DNA from: Paguma larvata
Taxonomy: Eukaryota > Chordata > Mammalia > Carnivora > Viverridae
NCBI GenBank assembly: GCA_030068075.1
Contig: CM057841.1
Location: 50,447,030-50,511,029 of the forward strand
DNA length: 64,000 bases
Direction of reading: 5' to 3'
Shown here: positions 34,938-44,782 of the stretch, one piece after another
Position numbering within the stretch: position 1 is the stretch's first letter
How the letters are laid out: every line of letters starts with the position of its first letter
The notes under the pieces: model-generated
Databases searched by the model: none
Seen by the model: the letters and a program-made list of their open reading frames with translations, nothing else
Told to the model about the DNA's origin: nothing
Position numbers and translations under genes: made by a program

Positions 34938-35098
34938 TGAGCCAGGGAGGGGCAGAGAAAGGGAGGGGGTATGAAGAATCCGAAGCAGGCTCCATGCTAA
35001 CAGCAGAGAGCCCGATGCAGGGCTTGAACTCGTGAACCCCAAGATCGTGACCTCAGCCAAGGTCGGATGCTCAACTGACTAAGCCACCCAGGCGCCCT
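34866..35098 (-). mobile_element. CAN-SINE SINEC_Fc, long TSD
   Basis: Antisense copy with a pure GA run at 34,898-34,936 (tail), GAAGCAGGCTCCATGCTAACAGCAGAGAGCCCGATGCAGGGCTTGAAC, and head CTAAGCCACCCAGGCGCCC ending at 35,098. The TSD is GTGCGTTTTTACTTTA at 34,850-34,865 and GTGCCTTTTTTACTTTA from 35,099. The GA run gives the REREREREREREK frames on the plus strand, which are not genes. Confidence 0.96.
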
Positions 35099-35116
35099 GT
35101 GCCTTTTTTACTTTAA

Positions 35117-35524
35117 AACTCACACAATATGAAATGGTGGCGCCCCCTCTGAGGGTTGCTACCTGAGCACAAGGCAGGCTGTCTAATAAACACTGGGTTC
35201 TGAGTATCTTTAATAAAAATGTTTGCCTACTCCCTAATTTGGAGTACTGACATGAAACAGGGAGGAAAATATCCAGAAGCAAAGCTAGACTGTCTATATG
35301 GTTTTAAACCATCTCTCATACCAATTTTAACCATATTCTTTAGAGGTCCTGTAAATGAAGCATGCCTCTAAAGAAATGATGCTGATTTCCAAAGATAGGT
35401 TTAAAACAGTGTTTACTTCCCTGATTTTCAGGATTCCAAATGTAGATTGTGATTATAAAATGGTTAGCTATAATTTTATAGGCATTCATTAACTTATTTG
35501 GTTATGGTGGTTCTCCCTATTACC
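35117..35524. other. No gene seen
   Basis: Unique AT-rich DNA, nothing recognised. Confidence 0.5.
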
Positions 35525-35610
35525 TTACACTGTAAACTCCCCGACAGCAAAGACTGTATGTAATTTTCCTCAGTGTTATGTCCCTGGACCTAGTATGATA
35601 TTAGCAACAT
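35525..35610 (+). mobile_element. L2 3'-end fragment
   Basis: CACTGTAAACTCCCCGACAGCAAAGACTGTATGTAATTTTCCTCAGTGTTATGTCCCTGGACCTAGTATG follows the L2 3'-end block ACTGTAAGCTCC...GGGACTGTGTCT...GCCTAG. Confidence 0.7.
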
Positions 35611-35755
35611 GAGGGTTATTACTCCCATTCGATGGGTTAAAAATCCCTGAGGCTCAAATTCGGTAACTTTAGTAGCCAGCCACAGCAAAACGTGGACATG
35701 AACACAGTCATTTTGATTCGAAATAAAGGCTCACTCTCCTGTTTAACTGCCTTCC
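35611..35755 (-). mobile_element. Possible MIR fragment (antisense)
   Basis: TTATTACTCCCATTCGATGGGTTAAAAATCCCTGAGGCTCAAATTCGG matches ATTATCCCCATTTTACAGATGAGGAAACTGAGGCTCAGAG at low identity, followed by TAGCCAGCCACAGCAAAACGTGG. Confidence 0.55.
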
Positions 35756-37589
35756 CCTTTTTATATGGGATCTAGCACTGATCACTTTCAAAGCCCCATG
35801 CCTCTCTCATCTCTCATCGCACTCATTAATCATGCCTCTGGATCACTGTCATCCATTAGCTAAAAGTGCACATTAAATCCTGCCATTCATTTAAATCCAT
35901 TAACTCGTTTTTTTTTCCCCAAATACCAAGGACCAAGTATATGCTAATTGGAGTTCCTATTTCAGTTAAGGCATTTTCCCTCCAATACTATTTTTTGTGT
36001 CTATGAGAAGCTGCGTTTTTTTTAATTTTTTTTTATCTAATTGGCTTTTTCTTTAACTTCAGTCCCAAATATAGTTAAAAGGTAAAGATTTAAAATGCTA
36101 AAGAAATACTCTATTCTCTCCTGCGCCGTCAGAATGTTTGATCACAAGGGAGCAGATACTGCCTTTGAAAAGGAAGGAGAGAGCTTGTAAACCTACCGAA
36201 GTCCAGAAGGAAGCCTGAGACGGGAGATCTCAGCCTCCCTGGGACAGCTCACACGGTGCCAGATGGAGCAGGCCGGGGTGGCTGTCCCCACGGGCTCTCA
36301 CGGAGAGACTAGAGAAGAATTATTGTGTTTTTTACCATTGTTGCCCATCTAGGACAATTGTTTCTGAGGGCTTCATAGAACGAGGACAACCCAACATGCT
36401 CATTCATAAGATGAGGGCCATTTGTCAACGTGGGGAACATGCTTCTTGACCTGGCAGGCCCTTGGGCCAGCTCGCCATCTGGGCCACCCACCGTCACGAG
36501 CCCTATTTTGGCACGTCTCTCAAAATGCCTTTTTGCAGAGTCGTCTTCGTGTTCCTGCTCACTACCTTCAAACAGTGTGTCCCATTTTTCAGCTCTGGGC
36601 CTTTCCCCAGCACAAACGGCCTCTGGCTCTTGCCATTTTTCTACACCGCGGGAGGCTTCCTGTTCTTTCCAACTGTTGCTCCCAAAAGGAGGTAAAATAA
36701 TAATCTACATATTTTTGCGTTCCTCAGCCAGAGCAGTATTTAATCCCTATGGGAAATAATTTCTCAGGCAAGTGCAACATGTTAAGGCTTCAGACCCTGA
36801 GCGAGATTCACTAAAATTTTCATGAAGCTCCAAACATCCTCATTCCCGCTGGGCCAGATGGTCTCACGTTGTTGGCCAGGGAGTGATTCATGCAACTGAG
36901 GGGAAAGCGGGAGCAAGAGCAGTTCTAGCCCAAAACCTTCAGGCTGTGTCCCAACTCTCATCGATGTGGTGACTCATCGGGCAAATGAACACGGCGTTTT
37001 AAAGTGTGCTCCAACAATTACTTCAAGACACAAGGAGTATCTTCTCATATAGGTATTTGAGGCAGACCAGACCCTGTATAGGCTATCTCCTTGGCCACAG
37101 GCCAGGCAAGTGTGGGACTGCCAAATTGAATCCCACACATTTCACAGGGAAGAATGGAAGTAAACAAATCCAGGGCTTGGCAAGTTCAGGGTGGGTGGGT
37201 GATGGTGGAGCAGGCAGAGATGAATCGCTGAACCTCAATGCTGTTCCTGATTTTTAGGGACTCATGTTGACCTGTTAAATTTGTTCGACTGTATCCAAAT
37301 GGGATGCCTGGGTCCAGATGACTTGATCGTTCCATGTTCACCATTAACCTCTTTTTCCTGTGAATTCTGGTCATAACTTTCCAAAGAAGCAGCAGCTCTC
37401 TTTCCTCCTGCTGGTGCTGACCGCTCACAGTCTCTCGTACCTTCCATGCTCAGGGTCATGCCAAGGTCAAGTGTGTGTGCACAGGTTCAAGGCTCAGCAA
37501 CAATCATCCTTTATTACGCCGTACTTGCTTTCTGAATTAACAAAAGGGACACTACGTGTGCACTGCTGTAGTTTCACAGTAGGGCTAAG
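35756..37589. other. No gene seen; contains a GC-rich patch at 36.18-36.70 kb
   Basis: 36,180-36,700 has raised GC and all three plus-strand frames stay open together for about 230 bp (36,462-36,695). No recognisable protein domain. An acceptor-like TTGCCCATCTAG (ends 36,353) and a donor-like GGAGGTAAAA (36,688-36,697) exist, but no frame stays open between them, so coding is unlikely. The rest is unique. Confidence 0.45.
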
Positions 37590-37761
37590 GACACAAGCGC
37601 CTGCATCAGAACTGGAGGGAGATCTTGATCCTGCCCCTTGACATTTAGGTGACTTTGGGCAAATAAATGAATCTCCCTAAACCTCGGTTTCCTTACCTGA
37701 AAAGTGAGTCACGGCTTGCTCACGAGATGGTTCCCAGGACGCATTCACTTAAGAAAATGCC
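37590..37761 (+). mobile_element. MIR
   Basis: Sense MIR: GATCTTGATCCTGCCCCTTGACATTTAGGTGACTTTGGGCAAATAAATGAATCTCCCTAAACCTCGGTTTCCTTACCTGAAAAGTGAG follows the core and 3' consensus closely. A SINE interrupts or abuts its 3' end at 37,762. Confidence 0.88.
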
Positions 37762-37948
37762 TGGGGCGCCTGGCTGGTTCAGTCAGTTGAGCATCCATCC
37801 AACTCTGAATTTAGGCTCAGGTAATGATGATCTCACAGTAGTGGGCTCTGCACTGAGCATGGAGCCTGCTGGAATTCTCTCTCTCTCCCTCTGCCCGCTC
37901 CCTGGCTCGGGCACTCTCTCTTCGTCTTCCAAGTAAAAAATAAACGCA
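37762..37948 (+). mobile_element. CAN-SINE, older carnivore subtype
   Basis: Sense copy: GGGGCGCCTGGCTGGTTCAGTCAG, AACTCTGAATTTAGGCTCAGG, GGGCTCTGCACTGAGCATGGAGCCTGCTGGAATTCTCTCTCTC, ending AAGTAAAAAATAAACGCAAA. The CACTGAGCATGGAG middle resembles the general carnivore subtype. Inserted at the end of a MIR. Confidence 0.9.
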
Positions 37949-39961
37949 AATTCCTGAGCATACTTCAAACTTCCTGAACCAAAATCACGGGGTGTTGAAA
38001 CAAGGGTCCCCACATGTTCACAACACCCATCAGTCATTTCTTACACACAGACACATCTGAAATACACTGCAAACTCTGTACAGTGGTTTTTGGAAGTTGC
38101 AGGGTATAGGTGGAAACGGAGCATCTCTGGAAGTTTTCCGTGGCCCCTGCATCAAAATTCAAAGGACCACTCCCAATTCTTGGATCACTGAGTACCCCAC
38201 AATCTGTCCTGATTTGTTTGAAACCCAAGATTCTGGATTCTTTCCTTTGATACAAATGATGCCTTAGGAAGAAAAACAAAGTAGCCATTACCCAGTGGAT
38301 ATTAAGGACACAGTAGCATCTTGATGCTATTTCTATATTCCATGGAGTTTTGGGAGGCATCCAACTTGTATACAACCATGTGCTTCATGACCTCTGTAAT
38401 TACCTCTCTCCCCACCAGCTCTGGTATCTGGGGAACTGCTCATGAGTAAGGCAGAGGCTGGTCCTACTCAGGATGTCCTCATAGCCCCTTGAAGTGGAGA
38501 GACCTGGCCCAGTGACAGTGGCCCTGTGCTCACTTTTAGCACCTGGCCTGTTTGACCAATATCAAGGAAAAGCCACTTGAGGATGAAAGGAGATGCTTCT
38601 GGAATGGGTGCAGGGGATGGGGGCATGGAGAGAGGAGCACCTCAGGCAGCAGGAAGGATGCCCCGGCTTTCTCCCCCCATGGATACTGAAGCTGAGCCCC
38701 AATTATGAAAACGGATGGAATGTGAAAGTAAGAAGAAAATCTTGACCCCTGCCCTCACTGGTGGAGGCCGCGTAGCCAGCACCGAGTGCCTCTCCTTTAC
38801 AAATGCAGCAGCAGGTCCTTGAGAGGCAGATGGCCAAGGCTTTGGGGCAAAGAAGAAAAAAGCATGAGGGATGAGTAGAGAAGGGAGGCAGAGAAGCTGA
38901 GAAATGTCCATAAGGGATTGTGAGTTTCTTTGCACGTGAAGCCAAAATTAAATACCTCATAAGCGGAGTTAAAAAATAATTATTATTACTTTGCAGTTTT
39001 GTTTTAAAGAAAAAAAGTTCTATAAACATGGTGAAATGTATTTCTATCGAGTCAGTCGAAATGACTTTTTAAACATGATTTAATCTCTCCATTCCTATAA
39101 GAATATTTATTTGTGGTTTTATCTTACCTTAATAAAAATTCAATGCAAGGTAGTTTTATACATACGCGCACATACATATATTATTTTTGGAAAGAACAGT
39201 CTTGATTTTCAAACAGTCATGGTTTTCAAAGATAAGATAAAATTGCAATCACAAAAAAGCATTATTAGTTTACTTTTTCCAATCAGATGGAAGCATCCTG
39301 TCTTATTAGGCTGAAAACGAGCATCCTTCACACTACAGCAATACTGATAGTTCTCTACTGGGAGGGCTCTCGTTTATTTTATCACCACATCACTCAGAGT
39401 GGAGCGGACGTCAGTTCTCTCCCGAATGCTTTTCTTTCCCTTGCTTGTCCTTTCCTTTTAACTTCGATAATCATCTTCTTTGACACAATGAAGTATCAAA
39501 AGGCAGTCAAATCTATTGAGATGTTTCCTTTCGGTTTTCACCTTTAATAGCATGCTCAGAAATGTCTTTCCCGCCCTCCCCCCAAATGCCGAGCCAACGC
39601 GATATCATTTCAGAATGAGATCTTCTCATTCTGGGTTTTTCCCTTCATTTCACACTGCCTTCCACAAAAGGCTCCCTTTGAGACAGGATTTCATTGCTGT
39701 ACGAATCTGCAGACATGGCTGCTTTGGAAAACACTGCTAACTTCACTTCCCCTCCAGTTTTAGCAGATCTGGGAAAGGTTAGCATGTTACGGCAAATAGC
39801 CAGTCAACAGGTGTTTATTGAGAAGCTGCTCACCAGAAAACACCGGGCAGGGGAGAGGAGGGCAGGGAAAGTACGGGTGACTCAATCCCTATAGTGTGAA
39901 TGTCAACTTTACATGGGTAAACAAAGCAAATACTCATAAAGTTTTTTTTAAATACATTTAT
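37949..39961. other. No gene seen; unique DNA
   Basis: Minus frames of 113 codons (38,034-38,375), 97 (38,642-38,935) and 108 codons (38,703-39,029) and several plus frames lack domains. The 97- and 108-codon frames overlap each other, so at least one is spurious. No repeat recognised. Confidence 0.5.
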
Positions 39962-40398
39962 TGTGGATTGAATTATGTTCCCTCAACAGTTACTTTCAAT
40001 TCCTAACCCCTACTATCTGTAGATGGACCCTTATTTGGAAATAGGCCCTTAGCAGATATAGATAAAATCATACTGGATTAGGATGGGTCCTAAATCCAAC
40101 AGCTGATGTCTGTGTAAGAGAAAGGAGAGGAGATTCAGACTGAGGGATACAGAGGAGACACCCAGAGGGAAGAAAGAGAGATGGGAGGGATGCTGTCTCA
40201 AACCCAGGAACGCCTGGAGCCCCAGAAGCTGGGAGAGGTAAGCGAGAATTCTCCCCTGGAGCCTCCGAGGGAGCCTGGCCATGCTGACACCTTGATTTCA
40301 GTCTTCTGGGCTCCAGAACTGTGAGATAATAAATTTCTCTTGTTTTGAGACACCTAGTTTGTGTTACTTTGTTATGGTAGCCCTAGGAAACTAATACA
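39962..40398 (+). mobile_element. MLT1A/MST-type LTR (ERVL-MaLR), near complete
   Basis: Starts TGTGGATTGAATTATGTTCCC and ends TTTGTTATGGTAGCCCTAGGAAACTAATACA, with GACACCTTGATTTCAGTCTTCTGGGCTCCAGAACTGTGAGATAATAAATTTCT (polyadenylation region) before the end. TG...CA termini and about 437 bp length fit the group. A solitary LTR without coding sequence. Confidence 0.93.
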
Positions 40399-40815
40399 AA
40401 ACTCTTTGCTCCTATTTGACAATTTGCCAAGTATTTTAATTTTTTTCTAAGGATGCATCGGAGTGCTCCAGGCTCAGCTGCTACTAGAATCTAGAAGACT
40501 TCCAGGTCAAGATGACAAAGCAGATTCAGACTTCATGACTCTACCCACTCCAGACTCTTAAGAAAGATCAGATGTAAAAATAGAAAATGATAGAAGACAT
40601 GCATGATCTGAAGTATAAAATGAATAGCTCTCTGAACGAGAAATAAACCAAATATCCAAAATTGCTGGGGTTTTGAAGACCTCAGCTTACTGGTCTCTGG
40701 AGTGAAAGCGGCTGGAGGGGTCAATGGGGCCAGCACTGTTCCTTACGAGATGGGTCACGGTGTCCAGGCACACAGCCAGAGACCAGAGCTGATAAAGGTC
40801 ATCCCTGTACCCCGG
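40399..40815 (+). mobile_element. Possible L1M 5'UTR relic, left part
   Basis: AGAAGACTTCCAGGTCAAGATGACAAAGCAGATTCAGACTTCATGACTCTACCCACTCC (from about 40,493) resembles the start of an old LINE-1 5'UTR (TTCCGGTCAAGATGGC...). The following GC-richer text without an open frame is compatible. The MLT1 LTR interrupts it at 40,816. The first 90 bp (40,399-40,490) are unassigned. Confidence 0.5.
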
Positions 40816-41322
40816 CGTGGTCAGCAGAATAATGGCCTCCCGAAGATGCTCACATCCTAATTCCTAGAACCTACAGATATGTTACACTGGGTGGCTAAGG
40901 GGGAATGAAGATGCAGACTGAATTAAGGTTGCTAATCAAATGTTATTAAAATGTGGAGACTGTTCTAAACAATTTCGGTGGGCCCAATGTAATCAGAAGG
41001 GTCCTTAAATGTGAAATAGAGAGGCAGAAGAGTCAGCGTCAGAGAGACAGGACAGGAAATGGACCTGCCTGGCCACTGCTGACTTGGTGGGAGGGGTCAC
41101 AAACAAGGAATGAGGAAACCCTGTAGACGCTGGAAAAGCGAGAAAAGCAGTTCTCCCCTAGGTCTTCCAGAAAGAAACGCAGCCTTGTTGACACTTTGAG
41201 TCTAGCCCAGTGAGACTCAGGCTGGCCTTCTGACTTCCAGAACTAGAAAACATTAATTAAATTTGTGTTGTCTAAGCCACTATGTCTGTGTGAATTTGTT
41301 ACAGCAGCGATACAATACGACA
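40816..41322 (+). mobile_element. MLT1-type LTR (ERVL-MaLR), complete
   Basis: CGTGGTCAGCAGAATAATGGCCTCCCGAAGATGCTCACATCCTAATTCCTAGAACC at the start; GGTGGGCCCAATGTAATCAGAAGGGTCC and GGTCTTCCAGAAAGAAACGCAGCCTTGTTGACACTTTGAGTCTAGCCCAGTGAGACTCA inside; TGTGTTGTCTAAGCCACTATGTCTGTGTGAATTTGTTACAGCAGC at the end. One of the clearest MLT1 copies here. Confidence 0.95.
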
Positions 41323-41738
41323 AACCCAGCACCTGTGAAAGGGCACCAGGGCTCCCGGTGCGGGGCAACGCCAAGGACAAGAGTCGTTGGTGCAATGGGA
41401 GCAAAATCACAGCCTCGCTCTGAGGATGAACTGTCATGACTCCAATGGTTTCTGAAGCAGTAACTCCACGTAGACATCGAAATAATTGGATTTAGAAACG
41501 GGGCCTGAAAGTTGGAGGCGAATGCAAAACCCACGGACAGACAGGTGAGTGGCAAAAAGACAGGACTTGAGGGAGGGAAAAAAGAGCCAAACTCAATGGA
41601 GAAAAATATGCTTCCAAACTCAGATTCTAAAACCACGTGAAGAAATGTAACTCAAGGAAAGACCACCAACACAACCAGAACTCTTAAGAGGAATTCACTA
41701 TTGATGGTACTCATTTTATAGAACGTCAGAGAATAACA
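41323..41738 (+). mobile_element. Possible L1M 5'UTR relic, right part
   Basis: CCCAGCACCTGTGAAAGGGCACCAGGGCTCCCGGTGCGGGGCAACGCC continues in style from the block before the LTR, suggesting one old LINE-1 5' region split by the MLT1 insertion. The minus frames of 118 and 64 codons are not supported as genes. Confidence 0.4.
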
Positions 41739-42270
41739 TGGTAGCAGCGCTTTCAACAACAGCCAAATCATGGAAAGTGCCCAAGTGTCCATCAACGGAT
41801 GAATGGATAAATAAGATGTGGTTTTTATATACAATGGAATACTACTTGGCAATGAGAAAGAATGAAATCTTGCCATTTGCAACAGCGTGTATGGAACTGG
41901 AGAATATTATGCTAAGTGAAATAAGTCAGAGAAAGACATATATCATATGTTTTCACTCATATATGGAACTTGAGAAACTTAACCAAAGACCATGGGGGAA
42001 GGGAGGGGAAAAAACACTTTCAAACAGAGAAGGAGGCAAACCCATAAGTAACTTAAATACAGAGAACAAACTGAGGGTTGATGGAGTGGCAGGGAAAGGA
42101 GAAAATGGGTGATGGGCATTGAGGAAGGAACTTGTTGGGATGAGCGCTAGGTGTTGTATGTAAGCAATGAATCATGGATACCTACTCCTGAAGCCAAGAG
42201 CACACTGTATATACTGTATGTTTGCTAATTTGACAATAAATTATATCTTTAAAATAATAATAGATATAGA
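41739..42270 (+). mobile_element. 5'-truncated carnivore LINE-1 3' end
   Basis: Begins inside ORF2 near its end (TAGCAGCGCTTTCAACAACAGCCAAATCATGG; the 124-codon frame 41,738-42,112 covers the ORF2 C-terminus and part of the 3'UTR), then 3'UTR with GGGTGATGGGCATTGAGGAAGG and GACAATAAATTATATC. Its tail was the target for the full-length LINE-1 that follows. Confidence 0.93.
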
Positions 42271-43824
42271 GGGAGGGGCCAACATGGCGGAAAAGAAGGA
42301 ATAACCACTGCTGGTCTCTGGCGACTCTTAATCTGAGAGGGACTGAGACTGAGAAACTCTCAATCGCAGGGATCTGCAGGAAGAGGAGTTGGAGGCTACA
42401 GGAAAGAGAAAGCGAAATCCAGAGCATCTGGGGACACTGAGTGAGTGCAATCTGGGAGAAAGAAAGAGAGTTGTGGAGGTGCGGACTGCGGGAAGTGGGC
42501 CCCGGGTCCTGGGCCCCTTCCTCCGAAAGACAAGGAGGAAGAGAAAGAACAGCGGGGAAAATACCTCGAACACGGGCAGGGAGGGAGCTTATCATCCAGT
42601 CCCTATCCGCAAGGCTTTTTTGAGAGAGGGTCATTGCTCACGGCGGAGCTGGCAGAGCTTTCCTCACTCCGGAGCCAGCGACGCTGTCCCAGCCCATGAC
42701 ACGGAGAGGCGTGCGCCATCGCTGGATCGGTGCTGAGTCAGAGGCACAATTTGGGTGGGGAAGGCTGACCGTGCAGGGTCTCGCGACCACCCAGCGGGTC
42801 GTGCTGCCCCTGCACCCTGACCAAGTCGGGGACGGACACAGAGGAAGGTTCGGAGGCTCCAGGTCCGTGAAGAGAGGCTAGGGGGACGCCATTGTGGTCG
42901 CACTGGCGCTGATTCAGAGACTCAATTTACATAAGGCGTGGCGGTCAGAGCGAGTTAAAGGAACTCAGATGAGCTTGGGGGCACGATCGCCCAGAAAATT
43001 GAACCGTGCTGGTAACCTGGATGGAGTTGGGGACGGAAACTGAGGAGTGACCTGAGACTGTGGGTCCGTGAGGAGTGATCTGAGACTGTCGGGGCTGGGA
43101 GGGCGCCATGTGGTCACACATTCCCACAAAGCCAAACCCTAGGACTCCACCCCCCAGCGGTGGAGGTGGGACCCGCCTACACCAGGCCACGCTCCTCCTC
43201 ATATGGGAGACCCCATCTGCAGGAGTGGTAGCCGCGGAGACACAACTACTGCAGAACTGCCTGGATTAATTCTAGGTAAATTCTTCGGTTTTAGATATAT
43301 TCTTCCTCTTCTCCTTCCTATCTCTCCCCACCTCTAAACCTGTCACCTGGGGGTTTTGGCTTGCTTAAACAGACATTTTACCCACTCTCTCAATGCATGT
43401 TCTACACCTCCCTCTTTAATTTCCTATCTCTCTCTATGGAACAGTCAGACCACATAGTGCATCTGGGCAAAATCTAACTTCACTTCTCTTTCCTCGCATT
43501 CTTCCTTATTCTGATTTCTCTCCTGCTGGATCAAATCTTCTAATCTTTCTTCCTGGTCAAAGTTCAATTTCTTCTTCTGCCCACACCTGTCACTACTCTA
43601 TGTATGCTCTGCCATCAGCAGAGCGCACATCCCATCATTATCGTGTAGCTGGTACATCAGGTTGCATGTCTCCAGAGTGTCATTTGTTAATCTTTTTAAT
43701 GTTGTGATTTGTTTGTCTGTATTATTGGTCAGTAAGGTTGTGAGTTTGTGTTTCCTGTTTGTTGGTCTGACCCTTTTCCTTTCCAGGGAGAAATAGGAAA
43801 TAAACCAATACACACATTGCCAAA
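42271..43824 (+). promoter_or_regulatory. LINE-1 5'UTR with internal promoter features
   Basis: 1.55 kb, CpG-rich in 42,470-43,130 compared with the window. It begins GGGAGGGGCCAACATGGCGG. AACATGGCGG at 42,281-42,290 fits a YY1 site, which positions LINE-1 transcription starts in primates; its use here is inference. A 28-bp tandem repeat lies at 43,042-43,097. The region 43,290-43,800 is pyrimidine-rich. Antisense frames of 150 and 81 codons (42,182-42,634) are CpG-rich chance frames crossing the LINE-1 boundary. Confidence 0.8.
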
Positions 43825-44714
43825 ATGACCAAACGGAAGAACTCCCCTCAGAAGACTGTGCAGGAAATAGTGACAGTGCAAGAAATGATGAAAGCAGACA
43901 TAAGCAACTTAACAGAACAAGAATACAGAATGATAAACATAAAAATACTCGTAGGGCTTGAAAAAAGCATAGAAGAAAGTAGGGGGACCCTAGAGGCAGA
44001 GATCAAGGTCCTAAAAAATGATCTACAGGAATTAAAAAATGCTTTAAATGAGGGGCAAAACAAATTGGAGGCGGCCACAGTGCGGATTGAAGAGGCAGAA
44101 GAGAGAATAGGGGAATTAGAAGATATAATTACAGAAAAGGAGGAAGCAGAGAAAAAGAAAGAGAAAATGACTCAGAAACAGGAAAGGAGAATTCGAGAGC
44201 TGAGCGAGCAATCAAACGGAATAACATCCGTATTATAGGAATTCCAGAGGAAGAAGAGAGAGAGAAAGGAATAGAAGGGGTACTTGAACAAATCATCGAT
44301 GAGAACTTCCCCAACATGAAGGAAATGGGCACTGAAGTCCAAGAGGCACAGAGAACTCCCCTCAGATGTAACCCAAATAGACCCTCAGCAAGACACTTCA
44401 TAGTGAAGCTGGGAAAATACAAAGATAAAGAGAGACTCCTGAAAGCAGCTAGGGATAAATGGGCCTTGACTTACAAAGGCAGACACATTAGGGTAGTAGC
44501 GGACTTACCCACAGAAACTTGGCAAGCCAGAAAGGAATGGCAGGAAATCTCCAATGTGATGAACAGGAAGGACATGCAGCCAAGAATCCTTTACCCAGCT
44601 AGCCTGTCATTCAAAATGGATGGAGAGATAAAGATCTTCCCAAACAAACAAAAACTGAAGGAATACATCACAAATAAACCAATCTTACAAGAGATCCTGA
44701 GGGGGACTCTATGA
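43825..44714 (+). pseudogene. LINE-1 ORF1 (ORF1p RNA-binding chaperone), frameshifted
   Basis: ORF1p is the trimeric RNA-binding protein of the LINE-1 particle. The ATG at 43,825 opens MTKRKNSPQKT. Residues about 35-115 form a heptad-rich coiled coil (KSIEESRGTLEAEIKVLKND and after). A one-base loss near 44,210-44,215 shifts the frame and gives a stop at 44,236-44,238. The RRM and C-terminal domain continue in another frame to the TGA at 44,712-44,714 (ARHFIVKLGKYKDKERLLKA, RKEWQEISNVM, LYPASLSFKMDGE). Total about 296 codons. Apart from the shift it is well kept, so the copy is not very old. Confidence 0.94.
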
Positions 44715-44782
44715 AGGAAAGGTTGCAAGGAACACAAACTTCCAGAGACATCCTTACAAACATGAAACCTACAGACAACACC

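Noticed and set aside
34743..35035. Arg-Glu repeat proteins (RERERE)
   Set aside because: Reading of the GA run in a SINE tail.
42182..42634. 150-codon antisense frame at the LINE-1 5' end, reminiscent of primate ORF0
   Set aside because: Primate ORF0 is lineage-specific. This frame crosses from the older LINE-1 tail into the 5'UTR, so it is not an element-encoded protein.
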